Origin: Tetradesmus obliquus
Taxonomy: Eukaryota > Chlorophyta > Chlorophyceae > Sphaeropleales > Scenedesmaceae
NCBI GenBank assembly: GCA_030272155.1
Contig: CP126200.1
Coordinates: forward strand, 2,480,001-2,544,000
Length of the DNA: 64,000 nucleotides
Direction of reading: 5' to 3'
Shown one piece after another: positions 14,401-25,576 of the stretch. Below the pieces are notes generated by a model. The model saw only the letters and a list, made by a program, of their open reading frames with translations. It did not search any database and was not told the DNA's origin. The translations under genes and the position numbers were made by a program. How positions within the stretch are numbered: position 1 is the first letter of the stretch; every line of letters begins with the position of its first letter.

Positions 14401-16958
14401 GTATCGCAGCTTGCAACAGTAAGTTCCTAGGGACGTGCATGCTGCACCCGTTGCTGGGCTTCAGTACACTACAGGACACAACTGCAGAACACATACATGC
14501 ATGAGCACTGGAGTACCAGCGTGCATACATACGCAGGCATTATGCCAAGCAGCACAATGCACCATACCGCAGTTGTTCCACCAACCGTTTGAGCATCCCT
14601 GCTGCGCTGCTTGCTGCTCATGTGTGTGCAGGCACACTGCCTGGGTACGGCTATGTTGCTGGTTCTCCGGCCACTGCCACCCAGTGCCTTGCTGGCACCT
14701 ACAATGCTGGCGGCAATCAGCTGTCTTGCCAGAGCTGCAGCAACGGCCTCACCACGCAGTCTGCTGGGGCATCTTTCTGCAGTGAGTGGCCTTGGAAGTT
14801 GATTGCACGCTGGACGTGGTCTTTGCAACATTTGCCATGTCATGTGGCGGCGGCAGCAGTTGTCATTTTGGCGCTGCTGTAAAGAGTCCTAGCGTGAGCT
14901 TGGTGTGTTCTGTGTCAGAGGTTCAAGTCCAACCTGCACCCTTTATGACTCTCTGTCCAAGTACATACACTCCTGTTTCTCACCATCACAACATCTTTGC
15001 ATGCAACATCTACTGCGTGCTGCCTTGGCATACCAAATCTTGAGCAGCACATGCAGCCGTTGAGTGCGAGTCCTGCACACAACTGCCAGCAGCGATTCCC
15101 AATATTTGCCTGCTTGGGGTTTCAATTTATGCATGCCTGCTGCTCCACTGCCACGCGTCTGCTGCACGCAGGTGCGCCGCCAGGTTACTACTACAGCAGT
15201 GCAAGCGGCGGCAGCGCTGTCGCCTGCACAAGCGGCACTTATCAAAGCGGCTATACCTCAACGCCTGCAAGCGCATGCACAAGCTGCCCATCAGACACAC
15301 AGTCCTACGCACCACGCACGAGCTCCTCAGACTGCTGTGAGTCATAATGCGGGAGACTAGCAGTGAAACTGTGAGCATCAGCAGAAGTAGCTGTCGCTGG
15401 GTGTTGCCCTGCTGACATCCAGGGCAACGAACCCTGAAAGCGTGTGGTGTGCACTGCTGCGTGATGTTGATGTGTATGTGCTGCATTGGCAACAGCTTGG
15501 AAACGTTGGTTGACAGCAATGCATGTGTGGTGCTGCCACAGCATGATTCTGGTGTCAGCTGCAAGGCACCTTGCTGACGCTGTTGGCCGGCACACTCAAC
15601 CTGCAGCATTACTGCATGTAAGCAAAACTCTGATCTGCAAGAGATGGGCATCAAGCGGTCTGGTGCGTCTTCCTGCGTTACTGAACCTGTTGCCAATGCT
15701 GCCGTGGCTGCGTTTGCTGCTTCCTCTGCAGACACGCCAACTGCTGTGGCAGTGCAAGCCGTGTCTGCCAACATCTACACTTCATCTACCGGCGATGCTA
15801 CCATCTGGCAGGATCGGTCTTATGCTGGCTCTTGGAGCTCTGTTGTGGTTGATGCTTCCGGCAAATACATGGCAGCAGCACGCTCAAGCGGCCAGATATG
15901 GTACAGCCAGGACAAGGGCGCAACCTGGACCGCTATTGCCAACAGCGGGTCACGCAACTGGGTGAGTGTGCATGAGCACCAGCAGCAGCGTATGTTGATG
16001 CATGGTGATGGGCTGTTTTGTGCTCAAAGGCAACCAGGTTGTAGGCGTCCTTCAGCTGCAGATGTCTTGTCTCTTTGCTGTTGGACTGTGCTACCCGCTT
16101 GCGCAGCATGCTGCATGGCAGCACGTAGCCCAGCCAGATCTCAGCGAAGCCAGGGCTTGTACACTATCCTTTGTCTCCTTGTCTCTGCTGGTGTGCTGTG
16201 TGCACCTGTAGGTTCACCTTGCGATGGACAATACCGGCACCGAGATCTTTGGCGTTGCCTCAAGCAGCAATGCAGCTGTCTTCATGGGAACAACATCGGA
16301 CCGATCCACCTGGACCTGGTCTGACATATCTGGAGGCAGCATCCCTGTTGCTAACACCTGGTCATCGATCGCATCAAACGGCGATGGAACCAAGCTGCTG
16401 GCTTGCAAAACCGGCTCAGGAGCTGGCTTGTTTGTGGGCACATTCAGTGGTAGCAGCTGGTCATGGGCGACTGCCAGCCCTACCGGCGACTGGCAGAGCG
16501 TTGCGGTAAATGATGCGGGCACTGGCATGTTTGCGGCAGCGCTGAATTCGTCGATCCGAGTCTCATTAGACTCTGGGGCAACTTGGGGCACCACTGGGAG
16601 CTCCAGTAATTTCAGGAGTATCGCTACTGATGGAGCCGGCAGTCAGCTACTCGCTGTGCGCGCAGATCTGGTGACCGCCGGCAACGGCGTGCTGCTCAAG
16701 GGGACGTTCTCAGGTGGTAGCTACAGCTGGGCGCAGATCACAAATGCTGCACTGCCGCTGCTGGGCAACTTCTGGGCTGTGGCATCATCCAGGGATGGCA
16801 ACACGCTCCTCGCTACAAAGTCTAGCACTTTGCTGCCTCCGGTGGCTGGAGACATCCGTGTGTCTACTGATGCTGGGTCGACTTGGTCAGTGGCAGACAC
16901 CTCAGCCTTGCTGGGGCTGCTGCAAGGGGACTGGACAGATGTGGCAGTTGCAGGATGA
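1917..16958 (+). CDS. Secreted GCC2/GCC3-type Cys-rich modular protein with Asp-box domain
   Basis: Predicted extracellular or cell-wall protein of unknown ligand. Exon 1 (1917-1992) encodes a signal peptide (MLNQIQWTLLVALAGVICL...) and ends in phase 1. It is followed by Cys-rich modules with the GCC2/GCC3 (ephrin-receptor-like) pattern PGY..G....C..GT......C..C..G..T...G.....DC. Supported exons: 2316-2421, 2932-3084, 3521-3697, 3960-4130, 4532-4744, 5001-5240, about 5526-5602, about 5988-6054, 6290-6505, 6803-6883, 7172-7387, 7601-8062, 8272-8481, 8798-9013, 9701-9813, 10239-10350, 10897-11061, 11593-11811, eight exons in 12080-14781, and 15172-15336. Two exons, 15732-15961 and 16212-16958, add a non-Cys domain with three perfect Asp-boxes (SQDKGATW, SLDSGATW, STDAGSTW), as in sialidase/BNR or Ycf48-like propellers. 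Most module exons start and end in phase 1. The frame stops at 16958, but further exons to 19409 are possible. Individual exon ends are uncertain; the module family is not. Confidence 0.75.
3461..3520 (+). repeat. (CTG)n tract ending at a splice acceptor
   Basis: About 18 CTG/GCT triplets run without interruption into the acceptor CAG of the module exon that begins at 3521. The tract occupies the place of a polypyrimidine tract. Similar sense-strand CTG runs lie at 2861-2920 (just before the acceptor of exon 2932), 5938-5987 (acceptor of exon 5988), 8222-8257, 11423-11466, 21000-21032 (VPS41 exon 4 acceptor) and 35104-35163 (second Cys-rich gene). Confidence 0.85.
4137..4263 (+). repeat. Dispersed ~125 bp element, copy A
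   Basis: This intronic segment matches the reverse complement of 39262-39390 over about 125 bp at roughly 80% identity by eye. Shared blocks include atgaatgaat at the start, gcgtggtgtgttca, and gaggatacctcatgcgcctc. It lies in an intron of the first Cys-rich gene, and the other copy lies in an intron of the second. No open frame or obvious terminal inverted repeat was seen, so a SINE- or MITE-like element is possible but unproven. Confidence 0.7.
5938..5987 (+). repeat. (CTG)n tract ending at a splice acceptor
   Basis: Sixteen or so CTG triplets end in CAG, followed directly by the Cys-module exon GTPEEKRFGLRLLSCTACPVGQ. This is the same arrangement as at 3461-3520. Confidence 0.8.
9268..9813 (+). 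repeat. Four tandem copies of an exon head, last one intact
   Basis: Acceptor plus exon start encoding IQAGYTPVGSSGPI.TAI is repeated with starts at 9268, 9415, 9557 and 9701, each after a CAG. Only the copy at 9701 continues into a module body (ATVAGITGTAACPQDFYCQ) and reaches a donor at 9813/9814. The three earlier copies therefore sit in the intron between exons 8798-9013 and 9701-9813 unless they are used as alternative exons. Confidence 0.8.
10531..11061 (+). repeat. Four tandem copies of an exon head, last one intact
   Basis: The sequence encoding PPGYAYVPGSPPSAA, preceded by ATTGCAG- or ATGCAG-like acceptors, starts at 10531, 10653, 10775 and 10897, a period of exactly 122 bp. The last copy continues through CPQGQYKAGYNKLMSCDTC to a phase-1 donor after 11061. 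The upstream copies break down after about 45 bp of exon-like sequence. Confidence 0.85.
11372..11811 (+). repeat. Three tandem copies of an exon head with CTG tracts, last one intact
   Basis: Copies encoding IAAGLAPVIASVIQSSPVA start after CAG at 11372, 11472 and 11593. They are separated by (CTG)n or (CTG/CCG)n tracts that look like expansions of the acceptor region. The last copy continues through TQCPAGSICIGGDITTAAG to a phase-1 donor at 11811/11812. Confidence 0.85.
12080..14781 (+). repeat. Eight-copy tandem exon array, ~360 bp unit
   Basis: Exons start at 12080, 12446, 12807, 13168, 13532, 13900, 14257 and 14632, so the spacing is 357-375 bp. The first seven are exactly 162 nt (54 codons, phase 1 to phase 1) and encode GYGYSAGPPVTAT.CAAGTY followed by NAGSNQLACQACPAGFTTSG. 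The eighth is diverged and 150 nt. Flanking introns are also conserved, especially 12612-12720 against 12973-13085, so the unit of duplication is exon plus intron and the array is young. Each copy adds one GCC2/GCC3 module in frame. Confidence 0.95.
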
Positions 16959-17283
16959 GCGCACCTCAGCGCTGGCGGCACTCGCTGCAGCGTGTGGTGT
17001 GTGCTGTTTTGCTGCTTCCGCACATATTGACGTGTCTGTGTGTGCAGGGCAGAAGCTGCAAGGTTCCTGCAAGGTTCTGTGAGAGGCCCCAGAAGTGCCT
17101 GCAACTGGAGCGTGAAGTTCTGTTGCTGTAGGTTCTGCAATTGCATTTACAGGTGCAGACTCAACGAACCCAGTTCAGCGTTCACCAAATCCGCGTATGC
17201 TGCACTCAACATCCGCTGCATGATGCATGGCAGTCGAGTGTTTCATACATGCTGCACAGTGTGGTCGAAACGAAGTTGCTGTT

Positions 17284-19409
17284 TTGTGCAGGCAGCATAC
17301 GAGCTGGTGCAGGGGCTGGTGCCTGTTCACGCACAGCAATTGGCTGCGCAACAGGTGTATATCCATGGGTTGCAACCACACCAACTGCTGGCATGCTGCC
17401 ATGCGTGGTTGTGCAAATCAGCTGACTGCGTGGTGTGTTCTGCAACAAATGCATCACCATCCTTGCTGATGCACAGTTTTAGCTTGATCCACTATTGCGG
17501 GCACATTTGCTTATGCTCATGTGATGGCTTGATACAGCTGCAGTGTCATGCTGCTGGGCAGCCTGTCACTGTGGCAGCAGTGCTGGGGATTGGTTTGTAT
17601 TACAGGTGCAGGAGTCTAGGGTTCAGTTTACCCAAGCCCTACACCCAAAGGCAGGATTTATGGCCAACTGACAGCAGTACATGCGGAGCTGATGTGCATT
17701 GGATGGTGCATTCAGGTGATCTGCTGCATTTAGACAGTAGTCGCGGCATCGGTTGGCATGATCATGCAGTGCTCTGGCCATCAGCACAAGCAGGAGGATA
17801 TGGCACCCCTGTCCCTGCACACCCTCACATCGTCACGCATTTCAAAAGCAACTGCACGTCACCTCATGTGGTTTACAAGGGCCGTGTTGCCAGCCCTTTT
17901 TCATCCCGGCCAGAAGCGGCACTGCCACAATCAAATGACTGTCGTGTTGACATTGTCTGGGGATTCCCCCTAGGGCCCCTGCTGGGCAAGGGGCCCCGAG
18001 CTTGCTAATGTTGTGGTGCCAGCAGCAGAACCCAGTCTCTTTATGGGCTTCCTTCTTTTCATGTGTTACGTTGTGCAGAAGGGATCATCGCCTTTTGGTC
18101 TTCTGGCAGCAGTGTTACTGCCAGCATCCCTCTTGACACGCTAAATTCCTGTACATGTTCCTGCGCAACTCACACCTAGGCTTGAGATCCTTCATGCACA
18201 CTATGATTTGTTTCGCTTGCGGCAGTGAGCCAGCTTGCGAAGCTGGCGACTGCAAGCACAGGTATTGCTCGTTGATGCCATCAATCCTGCGGCAGTCTCA
18301 CCATCACCGTCCTCATCAGCAGCCTGCTGTTGTTCAGTAGCATACCACAGCTGGCTCCATTGCAGAGCAGATACCACAGCTGGCTCCAATGCAGAGCAGA
18401 AGCTGTGATGTGCAACGTGCTGCATTAAGCGCCTGTTGCATTTATACATTTTTTGCTTGGTAGACGGGTAGAACTTAGCGAGGTGGGTTTGTCGTCCTCC
18501 TTTCATCAGCAGCATTGCTTGGCAGTGTGTTGTCAAGAGTCCGTGCATCAGGCAGCTGAGGTCTCCGCACAGCAGAAGCTGGCAGCCTGTCAGCTGCTGT
18601 CACACTGTGCTGCTACATTTGAGAGTGATTTGATTTCATCAAGCCTGCACAGCAGGCAATGTTGAGCAGGTTTGGTTGTGCAGCTGCAACACAGACCGCA
18701 GCCAGTGGCTGCGCAAGCAACTGCGCAGCGGCACCATGCAAGAGGCCAGTTCATGCGCAATGCCAGCTTTAGGCGTGCTGCCAGCTTTTGGATTTGCTGC
18801 AGCACAAGCACCAGCAGGTTGGACCTTCTGTACGGATGGTCTGCTGTCATGCCTTGACAAGGTTTGGATTACTACGTTGTTGCTGGCAGGTGTACTGCAT
18901 GGAATGCAGCCTGAGCTTACTACTCTGCCACAGGCAGTGTTGCGGCGACTGCCAACGACAGTTTCTTTTGCGGAGGTAACAAAAGCAACCAGCTGACAGT
19001 AGCCGGCTGGCATTTCAAGTGTGGTGGATGGTTCAGCAGATCATTGGGAGGTTTTTGCCACTGGCTGAGCCTGGCTGAGCCAAGGATGCTGGCCCACGCG
19101 TACTTTACCATGACCGGCAGTGCTCAGCTACTATATTTGCATCGAGCTGGCAAGGAAAGTGTATCGTACGGTACTGCGACAGATGGGGCACGGCCACCTG
19201 TCCAGTGGGCGTCACTGCTGCCAGCAGTGCTGCCTTGCTGCACTTGCAAGCACTTGCTTCTGTCAGGCTTGGAGAGCGTAGTGCCAGCCAAGTCTGTCTT
19301 GCACCACCGTGATGAGATGTTCAATGACTGTGCCTGTACAACCAGAGGAAGTGGCGGTTGTGCCAGCAAGTTGAAGTTCCTCGTGTTACCCGCACCTCCA
19401 AAGCCCTAG
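17284..19409 (+). CDS. Candidate 3' exons of the first Cys-rich gene (uncertain)
   Basis: Weakly supported. Phase-1 acceptors precede GSIRAGAGAGACSRTAIGCAT (17292 onward) and GSVAATANDSFFCGGNKSN (from about 18934). The latter frame stays open through a Cys-containing stretch (HFKCGGWFSRSLGGFCHW, CCTCKHLL, NDCACTTRGSGGC) to a TAG at 19407-19409. A TGTAA poly(A)-type signal lies 58 bp beyond. This fits a Cys-rich C-terminal region spliced on before the stop at 16958, or a separate small gene. I recognise no family, and between the islands the sequence looks intronic. A 29 bp tandem duplication lies at about 18340-18397 and a GC-rich hairpin at about 17970-17997. Confidence 0.25.
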
Positions 19410-19466
19410 CAGTTAAACGATCACCGAAACGGGCAGGTTGCAACCGTAAAAATCTACTCTGAAGCG

Positions 19467-19471
19467 TGTAA
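19467..19471 (+). terminator. TGTAA poly(A) signal
   Basis: TGTAA lies 58 bp after the stop at 19409 and before the first VPS41 codons. It is the usual chlorophyte polyadenylation signal, so it suggests that a plus-strand transcript ends here. The pentamer is short, so chance occurrence is possible. Confidence 0.4.
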
Positions 19472-19530
19472 TATGCTGTATATTTGAAATTGCAGGCGTC
19501 GTGGACAAACAGGTAGCGCTTCGTGCGTAG

Positions 19531-20994
19531 TTGCGTTCACCAGTGCTCTTTCACGAAGCATATCCAGCATGGATGAACGCTATTGACGTCAAAGCTATGC
19601 CGGATGCATCTGACCCTAGTGACGGCGCTGTGCAAGGCGAGGCAGAAGCGACACAGGCCACTACGGCTCCTGCACCAACAGCAGCAGCAGGAGCAGATGA
19701 TCTGGAGCCGCAGCTCAAATACGAGCGCCTAGGAGCAGATGTTAAAAGCATTTTAAAAGATGCCTCCGCAACTGCACTGTGCCTGTCTGAGAAGGTGCTT
19801 GCACTGGGCACCAGTGCTGGCAACATACACATACTAGACTACTCAGGCAATGAGGTAGGGCCACGCCCGGATGTGGCTTACAGCAGCACCCGCAACAGAG
19901 CTGAGGATTATGGAATTTCACTGTCTGAACACATCAATCCAGCACAGTGGCTGCGCGGCTCGCAGCAGCAGCAGCAGCAGCAGTGCGCTTCAGTTTGCTC
20001 TGCATGTTGTATCGCTGTGTTTCGATGCCTGCTCCAGCAACAGCAATCCCCAACTATGTCTTTCGTCACATTACAAAACGCGCGAGTCAAGCCAGCTCAC
20101 AGTTCGTATCTCATCCGCCTGATGTGCGCTGCTGCTGCAGGTGAAGCGCTTCGCCCTGCACAGCCAGCCAGTGCGCCACATCAGCTTTGATGACAAGGCG
20201 GAGTATGTGGCCAGCTGCTGCGGGGAGAACTACGTCTCGGTGAGCAGCAGCAGCAGTACCGATTTTAGGGCACAACTGCACTACGTATTGGTGCACCAAG
20301 TTCCCAGTTGAGCTGCGGTAGCAGCAACAGTGGCAGCAGCACCAGCAGGAGGAGCAGGAGGAGCAGCAGCAGCAGGAGCAGCAGCAGCAGCAGCAGCTCA
20401 GACCATAGTACACAGGCGCACTTCTAGCAATGCAAGCAGTGCAGCCCTTTCCTTGCTCTGGAAGGGCAGCACCGGCAGCACTGGCAGCAGCAAAAGGCTG
20501 CAAATGCGAGGTGTGGTGGGTAAAATGCTGCTGCTGGATGCCTTGCCTTGCTGTGTTCAGTGTGTGCTGTTGTGTGCTGCTGCAGGTCAGCGGGCTGTAC
20601 GCTGATGAGACAAACAAGTACACCTTCAAGCGGCCTATTACGGTGAGGACAGCAGCAGCGGGAGCAGCAGCAGCAGCAGCAGCAATAGCAGCAGAGCGGC
20701 GGAGGCAGGGGCTTGTCTGCACTGTGAGGCTCACTTCCTGCAGCAGCACAAGCAAATCAGATGGCACGCACACTCACTCACAACGCGCAGAGGGCTGAGG
20801 TGCCTGTCAGCAGTTGCGATCGAGTTACCAGCAGCAGCACGAGCACCAGCAGCAGCAGCAGCAATGCTCGCCATGCTGGCTGCCTGACCATACCGCAAAT
20901 GGTCTCCTATTCAAACGACAGCCGTAGAGGTTGCTGCATGTTCAGCAACCTGGCCTTTCCCGCCCCTGCTGCTTGATCTGGCTGCTGCACCTGG

Positions 20995-21037
<43 letters not shown>

Positions 21038-24000
21038 TCGTAGCGCTGGACCCCCGCTATGCGTCGCGCAAGACGCACGAGTTTGTGACGGGCGATGTGC
21101 GCGGGCGGCTGAAGCTCAGCTCTCAAGTAGGTGTTGAAAGGCAGCACTTTCGGGCCTGCTTGCATGGCTGCATGCATGTGTGGAGCACCGGTGTGAGCTC
21201 GAGAGAGTGTCTTGTTGAGTTTGATCGTGTTGCTGGTGTGCGAAGCGACTGCTCGGGCATGCTGTGCGTGCTGGTTCATGGTCTGATCAGTGCGTCAAGC
21301 CAGCAGCAGCCAAGGCTTGCTTCAGCTCACATGCACATGCCAAGGGCACGCAGCTCCCAGGCCAGGGTGGATGGGTCTAGCTGCGTGTATGCTACGTATG
21401 CGAACGTGCTTCAAGCACGCAAGGATACATAGGCGCCCACAGTCCTACGCGCCAATGTCTTGTCCGTCCGTCACTTGAGTAAGACAGACATTACTACGCT
21501 GCTGCTGCTGCTGCTGCTGCATTAGGGCTGGCTGGGGCGCAATGACATGGTGCTGCACCAGGCCAGTCCTGCAGCACAATGCGTGACTCTCACTGCTGCT
21601 GCTGTGATGTTACTTCTGCAGGGCTGGCTGGGGCGCAATGACACGGTGCTGCACCAGGGCGAGGGGCCCATTCGTGCAGTGGCGTGGCATGGACCCATCC
21701 TGGTGTGGGCCAGCGACGTGGGTGTCAAGGTGCGGCGCAGTGTACGCAGCATGTGGTCGATTTACGGAGTTTCTGTATCTGTATGTGAACCGTCTGCTGT
21801 GAGCTGCGTTCAGTGCAGCAACCCACCATTGCATAGTGGTTTCGTCACATGGGCAGCATGGCAACTGTACCAGCACAGCCGCTGAAGGTTCCAAAGCCCC
21901 AGATTCCTCTCTGTCACCACCAGTATGTGTCCTCGCAGTTTCCACTCTCCACCCTGACCTTTAAACCATCCAACCATCTGAATCTGTTGTTTATCTCTGC
22001 TTAAACTTGCCTCAACAACCCTGTCCGGTGGTGTCTGCTTTCACTCGTTGTGCATTTCCTCCCTGCTTGTGCAGGTGTACGACACCAACCAGCACCAGAT
22101 GTTTGGCAGCATCCCGCGCCCGCGTGGCGGCCGCTTCCCTGAGTGCTGCGAGTGCCGGCTGTACCTGCACCAGGGCGAGGACCTCTTCGTGGCCTGGCCA
22201 GACTGCATCCAGGTGCGGTAAAAAATAAAATCACTACGTTTTGCTATGTTCAACAGTGTAACTTGTTCGTGGCCTGGCCAGACTGCATCCAGGTGTGGCC
22301 TTTTTTCATCACCAATACCTGCACTTTTGTGCTACTGGACAAGCACCTTGCACACCTGCACTAGGGCGAGGGCTTGTGCGTGGCCTGGCTAGACTGCATC
22401 CAGGTGCGGGGTGCGGCTAGCCAGTTGTACTGCCCTGATCTGTGTCACACAATCGGCATCAACCATCTCGCAAGACACCAACATGATGTGTGTTTTGAGG
22501 TGAGGTGGTGTGTGGAGTTACGCACGTCACACAACTCCCAGCACCCTTGGTGATGTATGTGCTGCTGTTGCTGTCAACGGGCAGCCTCACCTGCCTGTCC
22601 ATCTATGCCGTACTCGTCTGCTTGCTTGCTTGTGCGATTGCTGGCTGGCTTGCCAAGGTGCTGTAGGATTCATTGATATTTTGATTTATGATATTATGCT
22701 AAAATATAGAATTATAAATCTAAGAATGTGTTTAATGGCTTTTTGCGCGCCACCAGTGCTGCCGGCACCGACACGGTGTCTGCTGTAGTCTGGCCAGCTC
22801 AAGCTCAGCATGCCCTGTCTGTCACCTCTGCTTGCTGGCTGTTGCCGGCCAGGTGGCCAAGGTGCTGAGCGCCACCGACCCGGTGTCTGGTGCTACCTCG
22901 CCAGCTTGTGTTCTGCCTGCTCTGCCTGTCACCTCTGCTTCTCTGCTGTTGCCGGCCAGCACCTAACCTGCCTGCTGTGCCTGCTGTCTCTCCGTGCTGC
23001 TTGTCTTACATGCCGGCCAGGTGGCCAAGGTGCTGAGCGCCACCGACCCGGTGTCTGGCCAGCGCCAACATGCCTGCTTTTAAAACTCAGTTGCCTGCTG
23101 CCACTGCCTGCCTGCTTACTTGTTGCCGGTCAGGTGGCCAAGGTGCTGAGCGCCACTGACCCGGTGTCTGGTGCGATGCAGCGGCGGCTGAAGGTCACCA
23201 GCAGCATACCGGCAGACTTCTTCTGCCTGGTGAGGCGCGGCATGCAATGCGACACAGCAGTATAGTGCTGTGCAATGCGTGAATTGCAGTTTGGTATAGT
23301 TTACTGTCAAGACTGAACCTGGCCCCAGTCACTAGCACAGCTCGCCTGCCTGCTGACTTCTGCCTGGTGGGGCTATGGAGGCATGCAGCTCGCAAAGCAC
23401 AGCAGGCAGCACAGCGCACACGGCACAGCGCAGCACACACCGCGTAGCGCACATCTCGTAGCACGGCACACAGCACAACAGACTTTTTCTGCCTGGTGAG
23501 GCGCGGCATGCAGCACAGCAGTATAGTACATGGCATGCCCTGCATGTGCTGTGCGGTGTGCTGTGCGGTGTGCTACGTGATGTGCACTGTACAGTGCAAT
23601 AAGCAAGCAGCGCGCACAGCACAGCGCAACTCTCATCGCGTAGTGCACAACACGCAGCACAGTGCACAGCACACAACACAGCACATAAATTGGGGATGAC
23701 ATGTAGCAGCTGCACCCGCAGTGCATATGATACATCACGCAACACAACGCACATGGCTTGCGATGCCTACTTGATACACTGCATAACATGCAGCATGACT
23801 CAGCACAGCACACAACACGCCTACCGCATGACTCCGCACATCAAACAGCATGGCACACAGCATGACTTAGCGCCGCGCAAAACATGGCGCACAGCATGAC
23901 TCAGCACAGCGCGTAGCATTGCTCAGCACAGCACACAGCACGGCGCACAGCATGACTCAGCGCAGCGCACAGCATCACTCAGCACAGCGCACAGCACAGC

Positions 24001-25531
24001 GCACAGCGTTACTCAGCACAGCGCATGGCACAGCGCATAGCACAGCGCATAGCATTACTCCGCACATCGCACAGCATAGCGCACAGCATGACAGAGCACA
24101 GCGCACAACATGGCGCACAGCATGGCACACATCATGCACACAGCATGGCGCACAGCACGCCACAGAGCATGACGCACAGCATGACACAGCAGCATGGTGC
24201 ACAGCATGGCACAAATTTTGGCGCACGCATGACACTCGAGTTTCACCTGTCTCCTGCAGGGTGCTGTGCCCCATGGTGATGACTTGGCAGTGCTGGCGTA
24301 TGTAACAGACCAGGACCCTGACCGGGAGCAAGTGGGGCTCACAGGGGAGCCTGATGCAGCAGCAGCAGCAGTAGCAGCAGCGGTTGATGGCGGGGAAAGC
24401 AGCCCAACCGCATCAGCGGATGGAGAAGCAGGTGCAGTTGCAGTGGCAGGAGAGGAGCAGCAGCAGCCAAAAGAGCAGCAACCGGCAGGGCATGAGCTTG
24501 AGGCCGGAAGCACTGCAAATGTAGATGGCGCCGCATTGGAGCAGCAGCAGAAGCCTGAACCAGGCGAAGGTGATAGTGCCGCCGCTGCTGCAGCTGCTGC
24601 TGCTGCTGCTGCTCCGATCAACATTCCGCAGCCAGTGCGGCGGCCGCAGCGGGCAGCCAATGCCATTGTGCACTCACCTGGAGGGCCTAGCCTGCTGGAA
24701 GCTGCTGCTGCAGCAGCTGTTGCTGCTGCCACTGCTGCTGCTGCGGCAGACACTGCTGCCGCTGATGCAAACAGCACGGCAGCAGCAGCAGCAGCAGCAG
24801 GGGACGGCAGCAGCAGCAGCCCTTCACGTACAGCCAGCGGAAAGACCCCTCCTGTGGTCTCCTATGCAGCGTCCAGCAGGCGGGGTTCTGCAGGGCATGA
24901 GGTCCAGGGTTCTGCAGCTGGTGGTGCCGGGGTTCAGGGTTCAGCTGAGCTGCCGCCCAGGCCTGCCAGCTGGGGCAAGTCCATGTCTTTCATGTCCAGG
25001 GCATCTGACACATCAACAGCAGATGTCACACAAGAAGGTGCGTGATTAAGCAGTCGGCCTCAGCAACTGTGGCGAGCAGAGGGTTTTGGCATCTGCATGC
25101 AAATTTGTGCCATGCAGCAGACATGTGCCTGTATGTGCAATCCCTTGCGTTCGTGCACCCTCTTCTGCAATCTGAAGGTCTGCATTTCCACCTCACCAGT
25201 TGCTGCTGTTGCTGTGGTGGTGCATGCAGCGTACATCCCTCCGGGTGCACCCCTGCGACCTGAGCTGCGCATCCTGTCCCTGCGAAACCCCAGCGGTTCA
25301 GCGGCCCACAGCCACCCTGAACCCTCGTCATCGTTATCGGGTGCTACTCAGGGCTTACTTTCACACCCTGCCAGCTGCTGCTTTGAAAAGGCGTCAGATG
25401 CTCTCAGTGTGGCAGGGTACCAGCAGTACCTGCCAAAGGACTATGTGCTGGTGCCTTCATATGGTCATGAGCTCGCCCTGCCATCAGCAGCAGCGAGCGA
25501 TGCGCGGCGGCGCATGCGGCAGCAGCAGAAG

Positions 25532-25576
<45 letters not shown>

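Noticed and set aside
14915..14935. GGTTCAAGTCC resembling a tRNA T-loop
   Set aside because: The flanking five bases do not pair as a T-stem, and no D-arm, anticodon arm or acceptor stem fits.
17040..18008. 322-residue plus-strand open frame
   Set aside because: Starts inside an intron-like region, runs through poor splice contexts and shows no domain; only a short Cys island near 17292 is kept as a weak candidate.
24055..24777. 240-residue minus-strand open frame
   Set aside because: Antisense of VPS41 exon 8 and the satellite; composition is repeat-driven.
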